A stretch of 64,000 bases of DNA from Cryobacterium melibiosiphilum (GCF_003602235.1 NZ_QZVS01000097.1:62001-126000); one strand, 5' to 3'. Positions 8,805-17,989 are shown, counted from the stretch's first letter. Numbers and translations are program-made. Notes: generated by a model from the sequence alone, not told the origin.

Positions 8805-10409
8805 ATGCCCACTGATCGAAGCACGTCCCTGTCCCAATCGGGTGCACCCGGCACCGCTCGCAGAACCCCGAAGCTGCGGGTAAAACCGTTGCTGAAGCGG
8901 CGCTTGAAGGTTTCCGACGTCAATGTGGTCGACAAGCCCATCATGAAGCGTGCGCTCGGCGGCACCATCGTCGGAAACACCATGGAATGGTACGACGTGG
9001 GTATCTTCGGATACCTCATCACGACCATGGGGCCGGTGTTCCTGCCGGAAGCGGATGACTCCGTTCAAACGCTTTTTCTGCTCGGTACCTTCGCCGCAAC
9101 CTTCTTCGCCCGCCCCCTCGGCGGGGTGTTCTTCGGCTGGCTCGGCGACCGCATCGGACGTCAGAAGGTGCTCGCCACCACGCTGATCCTGATGGCCGCC
9201 TCCACCTTTGCGGTCGGCCTCCTGCCCGGCTACGCCCAGATCGGCGTGTGGGCCGCGGTGCTGCTCGTGTTCGTCAAGCTTGTGCAGGGTTTCTCGACCG
9301 GCGGCGAATACGCCGGCGCGACAACCTTCGTCAGTGAGCACGCCCCCGACAAACAGCGCGGCTATTTCGCCAGCTTCCTCGACATGGGCAGCTACCTCGG
9401 TTTCGCGATCGGCGCATCGCTCGTCTCGGTGCTGCAGCTCACCCTCGGCCAGGAGGTCATGGAGGACTGGGGCTGGCGCCTCCCGTTCCTCATCGCCGGA
9501 CCGTTGGGCCTGATCGCCATCTACTTCCGCATGAAGATCGACGAGTCGCCGGCCTTCCAGGCCACACTCGACGCGCAGGAGGAAGCCCAGAAGAACCCGG
9601 TCGGCGCCACCGCCGACACCCCCAAGGGCCCGATCGCGATCTTCCAGGCGTACTGGCGCAACATCATCATCGCGATGATCCTGGTCGCGGCGGCCAACAC
9701 GGTGGGTTACGCCCTCACCTCCTACATGCCGACCTATCTCACCGAGAACAAGGGTTACGACGAATTGCACGGCACGGCGCTGACGATTCCGATCCTTGTC
9801 GTCATGGCCCTGTGCATCCCGCTGGCCGGTCGCCTGTCCGACCGCATCGGACGACGTCCGGTGTTGTGGATCGGCGCGATCAGCACCGTGGTGCTGGCCT
9901 ACCCGGCGTTCCTGTTGATCGACATCGGCGAGATCTGGTCGACCCTGCTCGGCCTGGCCTTCATCGCCTTCCCGGTCACGTTCTACGTGTCCAACCTCGC
10001 CTCCGCGCTGCCGGCACTGTTCCCGACGGCGAGCCGCTACGGTGCCATGGGCATCTCGTACAACTTCGCCGTTGCCATCTTCGGCGGCACCACACCGTTC
10101 ATCATCGCCGCGCTCATCGTGGGCACCGGCAACGACATGATGCCGGCGTTGTACCTGATCGCAACCTCGCTCATCGGTGCCATCGCCATCTACTTCCTCA
10201 AGGAGTCGGCCAACCGCCCCCTCCCCGGGTCGATGCCGAGCGTGAACACCGACGACGAGGCGCACGAACTGGTCAAGACGCAGGACGACAACCCCCTGCT
10301 CGACCACGACGAGATGCCCTTCGACAGCTCGTACGAGCCGCCGACGTCGTCGATCCCGATCCAGGTCGCCGCTGAGGACGACCGCGCGCCGGAGCCCGCG
10401 AAGATCTAG
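8805..10409 (+). CDS. MFS symporter of the metabolite:H+ (ProP-like) family
   Basis: Protein of 534 residues with 12 predicted membrane helices. Signature blocks of the MHS family: GGTIVGNTMEWYDVGIFGYL in helix 1, GWLGDRIGRQKVL (the MFS loop 2-3 motif), QGFSTGGEYAGATTFVSEHA in helix 4, and GRLSDRIGRRPVL in loop 8-9. Members import proline, betaine, citrate or related osmolytes with H+. There is an extra positively charged N-terminus of about 45 residues and an acidic, Pro-rich C-terminal tail of about 55 residues, both cytoplasmic. ProP of E. coli also has a C-terminal osmosensory tail, but no coiled coil is evident here. The start has an AGGAG site 7 bases upstream. Confidence 0.93.
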   Translation: MPTDRSTSLSQSGAPGTARRTPKLRVKPLLKRRLKVSDVNVVDKPIMKRALGGTIVGNTMEWYDVGIFGYLITTMGPVFLPEADDSVQTLFLLGTFAATFFARPLGGVFFGWLGDRIGRQKVLATTLILMAASTFAVGLLPGYAQIGVWAAVLLVFVKLVQGFSTGGEYAGATTFVSEHAPDKQRGYFASFLDMGSYLGFAIGASLVSVLQLTLGQEVMEDWGWRLPFLIAGPLGLIAIYFRMKIDESPAFQATLDAQEEAQKNPVGATADTPKGPIAIFQAYWRNIIIAMILVAAANTVGYALTSYMPTYLTENKGYDELHGTALTIPILVVMALCIPLAGRLSDRIGRRPVLWIGAISTVVLAYPAFLLIDIGEIWSTLLGLAFIAFPVTFYVSNLASALPALFPTASRYGAMGISYNFAVAIFGGTTPFIIAALIVGTGNDMMPALYLIATSLIGAIAIYFLKESANRPLPGSMPSVNTDDEAHELVKTQDDNPLLDHDEMPFDSSYEPPTSSIPIQVAAEDDRAPEPAKI

Positions 10410-10429
10410 CAGCACCTGCATCACCCTCA

Positions 10430-10467
10430 CGGACGTGTGCGGCCGAATTCCCGGCGGCACACGTCCG
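10430..10467 (+). terminator. Hairpin after the ProP-like gene
   Basis: Inverted repeat of 11 base pairs (cggacgtgtgc with its complement), with a further 4-bp inner pairing gccg/cggc, starting 20 bases after the stop codon. It lacks a T run, so it is a strong hairpin but only a probable terminator. Confidence 0.5.
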
Positions 10468-10522
10468 CTTCGGGCTCAAGTCCTGCCAGACTGACGTAGC
10501 GCCACATAACGAGGGGGTCCCG

Positions 10523-11065
10523 ATGTCTCGGTTGACACAGTCCACGCTGATCACCGCCGTCGGGGCGGTCCTGCTGACCTTTCTCGTGAGCGGATGCTCC
10601 CCCACGGCGACCGATCCGGCCGGCGGGGGCACCGCATCCGCCGCCCCGAGTTCGAGCGCCTCGGCGTCCCCGACCGGCGCGGCGTCGCCCAATCCCGAGA
10701 CCACGGCGGGCGCCGCCGCGCCGGAGGGCGACTGCCCCGCCGGGAGCACCCTCGCCACGACGTACACGGTGATCACCGACGATTCGACCACCCCGGTCGT
10801 GATCGAGTACACCGCCTTCAACCAAGACGGCAGCGCACCGGTGCAGACCGAAACGGTGTACGGGCCGATCGTCAGCCGGGTGTCCTACAGCTGCGATGCC
10901 GATTCGAGCGGTGAGTTGTGGACGCTCACGGCGACGAGCACGACGCAGGGCGCACTGAGCTGCCTCCTCGGGTTCGGCGGCAAGACCGTGTCGCAGGACA
11001 CCGGCTACAACGAGGGTGCGCTCGTGCCGCTCACCGTCGACTGCACCGGTAACCCCGGTCGCTGA
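10523..11065 (+). CDS. Lipoprotein of unknown function
   Basis: Protein of 180 residues with a lipoprotein signal peptide (AVLLTFLVSGC, Cys25), then a low-complexity Ala/Ser/Pro/Thr linker up to about residue 65 and a compact C-terminal domain of about 110 residues. The domain contains four Cys (near CPAGSTLATTY, SYSCDADSSGELW, LSCLLGFGG and VDCTGNP), spaced as two likely disulfides, consistent with an exported fold. I do not recognise the family. It stands alone between the transporter and the SDR gene, with terminator-like hairpins or promoter sequence on both sides. Confidence 0.75.
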   Translation: MSRLTQSTLITAVGAVLLTFLVSGCSPTATDPAGGGTASAAPSSSASASPTGAASPNPETTAGAAAPEGDCPAGSTLATTYTVITDDSTTPVVIEYTAFNQDGSAPVQTETVYGPIVSRVSYSCDADSSGELWTLTATSTTQGALSCLLGFGGKTVSQDTGYNEGALVPLTVDCTGNPGR

Positions 11066-11171
11066 CCGCACGGTGCCGCGGCACTCATCCGGTCACGCGG
11101 CGCTCCTTATCTCGGGTGCCCCCTGGCACGGGGAGTGCCGGTACCCGAATGGTAGCGGCATCTGGCCCGCG

Positions 11172-11177
11172 TAGAAT
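11172..11177 (+). promoter_or_regulatory. -10 element (TAGAAT) of the SDR gene
   Basis: TAGAAT ends exactly 6 bases before the ATG at 11184 and no Shine-Dalgarno sequence fits in between, so this transcript is probably leaderless. Confidence 0.55.
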
Positions 11178-11183
11178 TTACGG

Positions 11184-12653
11184 ATGACTACCGCGCCCAC
11201 ACCGAGCATTGACCCGCACGATCTCGAGGTCACACTCCGCGTGCTCGCTTCCCTCAGCGACATCGACCCCGACGACCCCAACTTCGTCACCGTGCGCCAG
11301 GCGACGGCCAAGATGTTCAAGTCGGTGAAGATGGTGCGGCGCACCGAGAAGCGCCAGATCATCGCCGAGGCCGACCGCACGGTGATCGCCGCGACCGCGA
11401 CCGGCGCGCCCACCCGGATCGACGATGAAACCCGGGGCGCCCAGCTGTCGATCGGAACCACCGCGGCGAGCGCTGGCGAGCTGCTCGTGCCGCGCGCCTG
11501 CTACATCTGCAAGCAGAAATACACCGTGGTCGACGCGTTCTACCACCAGCTCTGCCCGAGCTGCGCGCTGATGAGCCACGCCAAGCGCGACGCCCGCACC
11601 GACCTCACCGGAAAGCGCGCGCTGCTGACCGGCGGCCGGGCGAAGATCGGCATGTACATCGCGCTGCGGCTGCTGCGCGACGGCGCTCACACGACCGTCA
11701 CCACCCGGTTTCCCCGCGACGCGGTGCGCCGCTTCGCCGCGATGCCTGACTCGAAGGACTGGCTGCACCGCCTGCGCATCGTCGGCATCGACCTGCGCGA
11801 CCCCGCGCAGGTCATCGCGCTTGCCGACTCCGTCGCCGCCCAGGGGCCGCTCGACATTCTGATCAACAACGCGGCACAGACCGTGCGGCGCTCCCGCGGC
11901 TCATACTCGCCCCTCGTCGAAGCCGAGGACTCTCCCCTGCCCGACGGACCGCTGCCCGAGATCGTCTCGTTTGGACACACCAATGACGCGCATCCGCTCG
12001 CGCTCGCCGCGTCGGTCTCGGGGCACCCGCTGCTCGCCTCGGCTGCCGGCGCGGGCAGCCTGACCGCGGGTGACCTCACCCGCCTGGCCCTGGCCGCCGG
12101 CTCCTCGTCGCTCGAGAAGCTCGCCGCGGGCACGGCGATCGACGCCGGCGGGCTCGTGCCCGACCTCCACGATGTCAACAGCTGGACCGCCAACGTCGAA
12201 GACGTCGACCCGCTCGAGATGCTCGAGGTGCAGCTCTGCAACACGACCGCGCCGTTTCTCCTCGTGAGCCGCCTGCGGGAGTCGCTCGCGGCATCCGCTG
12301 CCCGGCGCACCTATATTGTGAACGTCTCGGCGATGGAGGGTGTCTTCGGTCGCGGCTACAAGGGCCCCGGCCACCCGCACACCAATATGGCCAAGGCTGC
12401 GCTCAACATGCTCACCCGCACGAGCGCGAAGGAGATGCTCGGCGACGGCATCCTCATGACGAGCGTCGACACCGGCTGGATCACCGACGAGCGCCCGCAC
12501 CCCACCAAGGTACGACTCGCCGAGGAGGGCTTTCACGCCCCGCTCGACCTGGTCGACGGCGCGGCGCGGGTCTATGACCCGATCGTGCGCGGCGAGGCCG
12601 GCGAAGACCTCTGTGGCGTGTTCCTCAAGGACTACGTTCCGGGTTCCTGGTAG
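11184..12653 (+). CDS. SDR-family protein with N-terminal zinc-ribbon-like extension
   Basis: Protein of 489 residues. Residues 1-135 are an extension with two CxxC pairs (Cys106-Cys109 in CYICKQ, and CPSC about 18 residues later) that look like a zinc ribbon. From about residue 140 a Rossmann-fold short-chain dehydrogenase follows: LTGGRAKIGMYIALRLL (nucleotide loop), LINNAAQT, and NVSAMEGVFG with the catalytic-type Ser. At the usual YxxxK position the sequence is TNMAK, so the Tyr is Thr while the Lys is kept. A long insert (about 250-310) precedes the active-site strand. Standard SDR chemistry is therefore doubtful and the substrate unknown. Related proteins with the same HTNMAK block seem to form a distinct SDR subfamily. 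Confidence 0.85.
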   Translation: MTTAPTPSIDPHDLEVTLRVLASLSDIDPDDPNFVTVRQATAKMFKSVKMVRRTEKRQIIAEADRTVIAATATGAPTRIDDETRGAQLSIGTTAASAGELLVPRACYICKQKYTVVDAFYHQLCPSCALMSHAKRDARTDLTGKRALLTGGRAKIGMYIALRLLRDGAHTTVTTRFPRDAVRRFAAMPDSKDWLHRLRIVGIDLRDPAQVIALADSVAAQGPLDILINNAAQTVRRSRGSYSPLVEAEDSPLPDGPLPEIVSFGHTNDAHPLALAASVSGHPLLASAAGAGSLTAGDLTRLALAAGSSSLEKLAAGTAIDAGGLVPDLHDVNSWTANVEDVDPLEMLEVQLCNTTAPFLLVSRLRESLAASAARRTYIVNVSAMEGVFGRGYKGPGHPHTNMAKAALNMLTRTSAKEMLGDGILMTSVDTGWITDERPHPTKVRLAEEGFHAPLDLVDGAARVYDPIVRGEAGEDLCGVFLKDYVPGSW

Positions 12654-12699
12654 CTCGCGGCGCCCCGCGCGGCGGGCCTCACTCGTGGATCGGTCAGGT

Positions 12700-12744
12700 A
12701 CGGACTTCGTGCCTTCCTGTCGCGGAGGAGGGCACGAAGTCCGT
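12700..12744. repeat. Long inverted repeat between convergent genes
   Basis: Two 19-base arms (left 12700-12718, right 12726-12744) pair with a single T-G wobble around the 7-base loop gtcgcgg. It lies between the ends of the SDR gene and the convergent Ddn-like gene, so it could act as a two-way terminator, but there is no T tract on either strand and the arms have less GC than the spacer around them. Confidence 0.6.
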
Positions 12745-12755
12745 GCTTCAGCGGA

Positions 12756-13181
12756 TCAGGCGGCCGATACGGCGGGTTCGAGGATGACGACCGGGATCTC
12801 GCGGGTGGTGCGGCCCTCGTAGTCGGCGAAACCGGGATAGTCGGCCCTCTGCTGCTCCCAGATTGTGGATCGCTCGTCGCCGGTCGCGACCCGGGCCGTG
12901 ACCGCGAGCGTCTGGGTACCGACCTCCACCCTCGCGTGCGGATTGGCGACCAGGTTGTGGAACCAGGCCGGGTTCGTCGGCGCGCCCGCCTTGGAGGCGA
13001 ACACCGCGAACGCGCCGTCGACGTCGCGGTACATCATGGGACTGACGCGCTCGGCGCCTGTCTTGGCCCCGGTCGAATGCAGCAAAAGCAGTGGTGCCCC
13101 GGCGAAGTTACCGCCGACGCGGCCCTCGTTGGCGCGGAACTCCTCGATGATCTTGTCGTTCCAGTTGTTCGTCGCCGACAT
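12756..13181 (-). CDS. Nitroreductase/deazaflavin (F420)-dependent reductase, Ddn-like
   Basis: Protein of 141 residues of the split-barrel family typified by mycobacterial Ddn. Seen: FAGAPLLLLHSTGAKTGAERVSPMMY, followed by AVFASKAGAPTNPAWFHNLV and NPHARVEV, which make up the F420 phosphate and deazaflavin pocket, and ADYPGFADYEGRTTREIPVV at the end. Family members reduce nitroimidazoles, quinones or unsaturated xenobiotics with F420H2; several have no known natural substrate. The ATG at 13181 has a strong GAAGGAG site 7 bases upstream. The presence of this family implies that the organism makes coenzyme F420, though no F420 gene lies in this window. Confidence 0.9.
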   Translation of the reverse strand: MSATNNWNDKIIEEFRANEGRVGGNFAGAPLLLLHSTGAKTGAERVSPMMYRDVDGAFAVFASKAGAPTNPAWFHNLVANPHARVEVGTQTLAVTARVATGDERSTIWEQQRADYPGFADYEGRTTREIPVVILEPAVSAA

Positions 13182-13393
13182 GAACACACTCCTTCGATCG
13201 GACTCTGGACCTTCGAGCCTACGCGCCGGCATCGGTGCGGTGCCCGGGGCTCCGCGGATGCGATCACGCTCTCAGCGAATTCGCACAGGATGGGTCGAAC
13301 GGCCCTGCTCGGGCCACCCCGCCCCCGCAAGGATGAAGGTAATGACCGCTCAACCCCGTGATCGAGGTCCAAAGGCCGGTCCGAAGGAGAGTC

Positions 13394-14320
13394 ATGTCCG
13401 CGTATTCGATGGTGACGAGCCCAGGCCCTGCGGTCCACCGCACTCCTGACCGCCGGTGGCTGCGCCTGGCGATCGTGGCCGGTGCGCTCGCGTGGGCCGG
13501 CAGCATCTGGGCCCTCGCCGCGGCCGGCACCTACGACACCGTGACGCCGGCGTTCCTGCCGCAGGCGCTCGCCCAGGACCTGGTGAATCTCGTCGTGGCG
13601 GCCCCGACCCTCGTGGTCTGTGCGATCCTCGCCCGGCGCGGTTCCGTGCGGGGGCTGCTGGTTTTGCTCGGTGTCCTGGGCTATACCGTCTACAACTACG
13701 TGATCTACGTGTTTTCGATCCCGTTCGGCCCGTTGTATCCGCTCTGGACGGCCGTGCTCGGACTGAGTCTGTTCGCGGTGATCGGCGGCCTGCGCTCGCT
13801 GCCCGCCGCGTCGATCGCCGCTCGTTTTCGCAGCGAACGTGCGGCCCGCGTCGCTGCCTGGGTGCTTCTCGTCGTGGCGGGCCTGTTCGCGCTGATCTGG
13901 CTCCGGGAGGACGTTCCTGCCCTGCTGGCCGGAACTCCGCAAGGGAGCTCGGTCGACCTCGACCTTCCGACGAACCCGGTGCACACCCTGGACTACATCT
14001 TCTTTCTGCCCTCGGCCTTCCTCGTGGGTACCGGCCTCCTGCACCGCCGCCCGTTCGCCTACCCGGCCACCGCCGCATTTCTGGTCTTCATGATCTTCAC
14101 GTGTGTGCCGATCGTGGTGACTCCGTTCGTGCAGGCCGCGATCGGCCAGACCCCGGCCTGGAGCCTACTCGGGCCGATCGGCGCCCTGGCCCTCGTGATG
14201 CTCGGCAGCGTTCTCTGGCTGCTCGCGACGGTGACCGGTAAGTCAGAACCAGCGGATGCTGCGACCGTGCGGCTGGGTGAAGGCGATGGGGTCGCCGTCG
14301 AGGGCGAGGACAAAATCTGA
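13394..14320 (+). CDS. Integral membrane protein of unknown function
   Basis: Protein of 308 residues with about seven hydrophobic segments spread over its length, e.g. LAIVAGALAWAGSIWALAA, NLVVAAPTLVVCAILA, LLVLLGVLGYTVYNYVIYVF, WVLLVVAGLFALIWL and ALALVMLGSVLWLLATV. An extracellular or periplasmic loop of about 40 residues containing PTNPVHTLDYIFFLPSAF sits between segments 5 and 6. I do not recognise a characterised family. The ATG at 13394 was chosen for its AAGGAG site 5 bases upstream rather than an upstream start at 13358. Its last 78 bases overlap the end of the convergent DUF2332 gene. Confidence 0.8.
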   Translation: MSAYSMVTSPGPAVHRTPDRRWLRLAIVAGALAWAGSIWALAAAGTYDTVTPAFLPQALAQDLVNLVVAAPTLVVCAILARRGSVRGLLVLLGVLGYTVYNYVIYVFSIPFGPLYPLWTAVLGLSLFAVIGGLRSLPAASIAARFRSERAARVAAWVLLVVAGLFALIWLREDVPALLAGTPQGSSVDLDLPTNPVHTLDYIFFLPSAFLVGTGLLHRRPFAYPATAAFLVFMIFTCVPIVVTPFVQAAIGQTPAWSLLGPIGALALVMLGSVLWLLATVTGKSEPADAATVRLGEGDGVAVEGEDKI

Positions 14321-15265
14321 ACTGACAGCCGGCACGCGCACCAGTTTTTCGAGTACCCCGGGCACCACGCCCTGCGCCTCGTTCGACAGCCAGCGCACCG
14401 GCAGACGCCGCATGTGGGCGGCGAAGCGCGCCTGGGCCTCCGGGTCAAGGTAGAGGAGCACCGCGGTGTGGAACACCACGATCATGGTCCCGGCAGGGGT
14501 TTCCGCCCGAGCACGGCCCACGAGAGCCCCGACCTGCTCGTTCAGGTCGCCCTGCACGATCTCGGCCGGATGCCGCCGCGCCACCGCGACCGCGGCCCGC
14601 AGCCGGGCTCGCCGGTCATCGTGTTCGGGCCAGATCAGGGCGTCGAGCCAGTCGACATCCGCTTGCCGGGTGACGGAGAGCGGATTGAGGTCGATCCCGG
14701 CCCGCCAGATGACCGCGGGCATGCGCTCCGGAATCGGGGCTGGGCCGGTCACCATGCAGTCGAGCACGACCGGGCTGGGACCGCCCACCGGATGGAGCAT
14801 CCGCTCGCCCGTGGGCGTCGCATATCGGTAGCTGTAGCGGTCCGGGTGCAGGCACAGACCGGCGGATGCCCCCACTTCGATGAGAGCGAGCGGTGCGCCA
14901 CCAGCCCGGACCTGACCGGCGAGCGCGGCGAGCGCCGGAAGCAGCACCGCGCACCGCCCGGCCTCGTTCGTCTGCGTCGCGTGGGTCAGGGCGACGCCCT
15001 CCACCTCGTGCCAGTGCTCCCCCAGCCAATCGGCGAAGGCGGGATACGGTGACACGGGCGCCCCGAGAAACCGTGCCGACGTGAACACGAGGTTCGGCTG
15101 GCGTTTGGCCGGCGGCAGATGGTCGATGAGAGCCACGGCAGCCGGGTCACCAGCAACACCACGCGCCCACTCCTCATAACAGGCGCTCAGCCCCGTGGCT
15201 TCAACCGCGGCGAACTGGCGGTACCGTTCCGCGGTGGCGGCGCTCGGATCCGTACTCGTTCTCAT
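14243..15265 (-). CDS. DUF2332 family protein
   Basis: Protein of 340 residues with the layout of the DUF2332 family, including NEAGRCAVLLPALAALAG and LALIEVGASAGLCLHPDRY, which looks like a methyltransferase-type nucleotide loop, and later VIWRAGIDLNPLSV and ARAETPAGTMIVVFHTAVLLY. The family is widespread in actinobacteria and uncharacterised; the GASAG loop and acidic ID..NP segment suggest a SAM-dependent methyltransferase-like Rossmann fold, which is inference. Its 3' end runs 78 bases into the convergent membrane-protein gene, a rather long tail overlap, both frames being intact. Confidence 0.85.
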   Translation of the reverse strand: MRTSTDPSAATAERYRQFAAVEATGLSACYEEWARGVAGDPAAVALIDHLPPAKRQPNLVFTSARFLGAPVSPYPAFADWLGEHWHEVEGVALTHATQTNEAGRCAVLLPALAALAGQVRAGGAPLALIEVGASAGLCLHPDRYSYRYATPTGERMLHPVGGPSPVVLDCMVTGPAPIPERMPAVIWRAGIDLNPLSVTRQADVDWLDALIWPEHDDRRARLRAAVAVARRHPAEIVQGDLNEQVGALVGRARAETPAGTMIVVFHTAVLLYLDPEAQARFAAHMRRLPVRWLSNEAQGVVPGVLEKLVRVPAVSSDFVLALDGDPIAFTQPHGRSIRWF

Positions 15266-15404
15266 GCGGCCAGCGTAGGCAGATTCGGCGCGCTGTCATG
15301 CCCCCAATCCTGTGGGCGCTGATTGCCGGTTAGTCTGGTCAGCGGGCAAAGACGCCACAAGCGCCTCGTGGCGCCCCACCACTGAAACCGAAATGGAGAA
15401 CCTG

Positions 15405-17963
15405 TTGCCAGGAGAAAACCTCACCCGGATCGAAGCCCAGGAGCGCGCTGCGCTCGTCACCGTTCACTCCTACGCCGTGAACCTTGATCTCACCACGGGA
15501 CCCGAGCTCTTCGCCAGCACCACCGCCGTGAAGTTCGCCGCGACGCCCGGCTCCTCCACCTTCATCGACGCCATCACCCGCACGGTGCACAGCGTGACCC
15601 TCAACGGAGTCGACCTTGACCCCGCCGTCGTGAGCGACGGCATCCGCATTCAGCTCGAGAATCTCAGTGCCGAGAACGAGCTGACCGTCGTCGCCGATGC
15701 CGTCTACACGAACACCGGCGAAGGCCTGCACCGTTTCGTCGACCCGGTCGACAACGAGGTCTACCTCTACAGCCAGTTCGAGGTGCCCGATTCCCGCCGC
15801 GTCTTCGCGGTCTTCGAGCAGCCCGACCTGAAGGCCACGTTCCAGTTCACGGTGACCGCCCCGCGCGCCTGGGAAGTCATCTCCAACTCGGTCACCCCCG
15901 AACCGACGGATGCTCCGGCCGGCCGCGACGGCGCCGCCCGCGGCACCTGGGCCTTCGCCCCCACCCACACCATCTCGAGCTACATCACCGCCCTCGTCGC
16001 CGGTCCCTATGCCGTCGTGCGCAGCGAACTCACCTCGAGCGACGGCCGCACCATTCCGCTCGGCGTGTTCAGCCGCAAGAGCCTGTCGGAGTACCTCGAC
16101 GCCGACTACATCCTCGAGAAGACCCGCCAGGGCTTCGCGTACTACGAGGAGAAGTTCCAGTACGCGTACCCCTTCGACAAGTACGACCAGATGTTCGTGC
16201 CCGAGTTCAACGCGGGCGCGATGGAGAACGCCGGCGCGGTGACCTTCACCGAGAGCTACATCTTCCGCTCCAAGGTCACCGACGCCGTGCGTGAGCGCCG
16301 CGTCGTCACGATCCTGCACGAGCTGGCCCACATGTGGTTCGGCGACCTGGTCACCATGAAGTGGTGGAACGACCTGTGGCTGAACGAGTCGTTCGCCGAG
16401 TGGGCGTCGACGATCGCGACCGCCGAGGCCACCGAGTGGCACGAGGCCTGGACCACCTTCGCCGTGATGGAGAAGAGCTGGGCCTACAAGCAGGACCAGC
16501 TGCCCTCGACCCACCCCGTCGTCGCCACGATCACCGACCTCGACGACGTGCTCGTCAACTTCGACGGCATCACGTACGCCAAGGGCGGTTCGGTGCTCAA
16601 GCAGCTCGTCGCCTGGGTCGGCATCGACGCCTTCTTCACCGGCGTCGGCTCCTACTTCCAGAAGCACCAGTGGGGAAACACCGAACTGCGGGACCTTCTC
16701 GCGGAGCTCGAAATCGCCAGCGGCCGCGAGCTCGGCGGCTGGGCCGCGCTCTGGCTCGAGACGGCCGGCGTCAACACGCTGCGCCCCTCGATCACCGTCG
16801 ACGACCTCGGTGACATCACCGCGTTCACCGTGCTGCAGACCGCCGCGGCTGACTACCCCACGATTCGCCCGCACCGCCTCGCGATCGGCTTCTACGACTT
16901 CGACGGCGCCAAGCTCGTGCGCACCCACCGCGTCGAGCTCGATGTCGACGGCGTGGCGACGGATGTCCCCGAGCTCGTCGGCCGAGCGCGCCCTGCCCTC
17001 GTGCTGCTCAACGATGACGACCTCGCCTACGCGAAGATCCGCCTCGACGAGGTCTCCCAGGCGACCGCGATCGCCCACCTCGCCGCCATCGAGAGCCCGC
17101 TCACCCGCGCCCTCGTCTGGGGCTCGGTCTGGGACGCCACCCGCGACGCCGAGACCCCGGCGCGCGACTTCGTGACGCTCGTTCTCGGCAACATCGGCAC
17201 CGAGACCGAGTCGACGATCCTCCGCACGGTGCTCGGCCAGGTCGTGCTCACGGCCAGCTACTACGTGGCGCCCGAGCGCAGCGCCGGCACACTCGAGCAG
17301 GTAGCGGATGCCCTCTGGGCCCTCGCGTCCTCGGCTGAAGCCGGCAGTGACGCCCAGTTCCAGTTCGTGAAGTTCTTCGCCTCCGTCGCCTCGACCGACG
17401 CTCACCTCGCCGCGGTCGCAGCGCTGCGTGACGGGTCGGCGCCGCTTCCCGGCCTCGAGATCGACACCGACCTGGCCTGGGAGCTGCTCATCGCCCTCGT
17501 CGCCGGCGGAAAGGCCGGCACACCGGAGATCGATGCCGCCCTCGCCGCGGACAACACGGCAACCGGTGCCCAGTCGGCCGCCAACGCCCGGGCATCGCTG
17601 CCCACGGCGGCCGGCAAGCAGGCCGCCTGGGATTCGCTCGTCGTCGTCGACACCGCGCCGAACACGATCGTGCGCACGACCGCCGCCGGGTTCCTGCGGG
17701 CGCACGACAAGACGCTGCTCGAGCCGTTCGTCGCGCAGTACTTCGACGCCCTGCAGACCGTGTGGGAGGCCCGCAGCTTCTCGATCGCCGAAGCCCTCGT
17801 CATCGGCCTGTACCCGTCGCCACTGTCGAACCAGGCACTCGTCGACGCGACCCGGGCCTGGCTCGCCGCGAACGCGCAGCCGGTCGCGCTCCGCCGCCTC
17901 GTGATCGAGAACCTGGCCGGTGTGGAGCGTTCGCTCGCCGTGCAGGCGCGCGACGCACAATAG
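15405..17963 (+). CDS. pepN: Aminopeptidase N (M1 family)
   Basis: Protein of 852 residues, the usual length for actinobacterial PepN. The M1 exopeptidase motif FNAGAMENAG (about residue 268) and the zinc site HELAHMWFGD (His305, His309 region) with the third ligand in WLNESFAEW 18 residues later are intact, as is the transition-state Tyr region around TYAKGGSVLKQL. It releases N-terminal residues from peptides in the cytoplasm. I place the start at a TTG (15405): it has GGAG six bases upstream and gives PGENLTRIEAQERA, matching the N-terminus common in relatives. ATG at 15393 is the alternative and would include that Shine-Dalgarno in the coding region. A strong hairpin follows. Confidence 0.95.
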   Translation: MPGENLTRIEAQERAALVTVHSYAVNLDLTTGPELFASTTAVKFAATPGSSTFIDAITRTVHSVTLNGVDLDPAVVSDGIRIQLENLSAENELTVVADAVYTNTGEGLHRFVDPVDNEVYLYSQFEVPDSRRVFAVFEQPDLKATFQFTVTAPRAWEVISNSVTPEPTDAPAGRDGAARGTWAFAPTHTISSYITALVAGPYAVVRSELTSSDGRTIPLGVFSRKSLSEYLDADYILEKTRQGFAYYEEKFQYAYPFDKYDQMFVPEFNAGAMENAGAVTFTESYIFRSKVTDAVRERRVVTILHELAHMWFGDLVTMKWWNDLWLNESFAEWASTIATAEATEWHEAWTTFAVMEKSWAYKQDQLPSTHPVVATITDLDDVLVNFDGITYAKGGSVLKQLVAWVGIDAFFTGVGSYFQKHQWGNTELRDLLAELEIASGRELGGWAALWLETAGVNTLRPSITVDDLGDITAFTVLQTAAADYPTIRPHRLAIGFYDFDGAKLVRTHRVELDVDGVATDVPELVGRARPALVLLNDDDLAYAKIRLDEVSQATAIAHLAAIESPLTRALVWGSVWDATRDAETPARDFVTLVLGNIGTETESTILRTVLGQVVLTASYYVAPERSAGTLEQVADALWALASSAEAGSDAQFQFVKFFASVASTDAHLAAVAALRDGSAPLPGLEIDTDLAWELLIALVAGGKAGTPEIDAALAADNTATGAQSAANARASLPTAAGKQAAWDSLVVVDTAPNTIVRTTAAGFLRAHDKTLLEPFVAQYFDALQTVWEARSFSIAEALVIGLYPSPLSNQALVDATRAWLAANAQPVALRRLVIENLAGVERSLAVQARDAQ

Positions 17964-17989
17964 GACCGACACTCCCCGTTCCTGACAAA

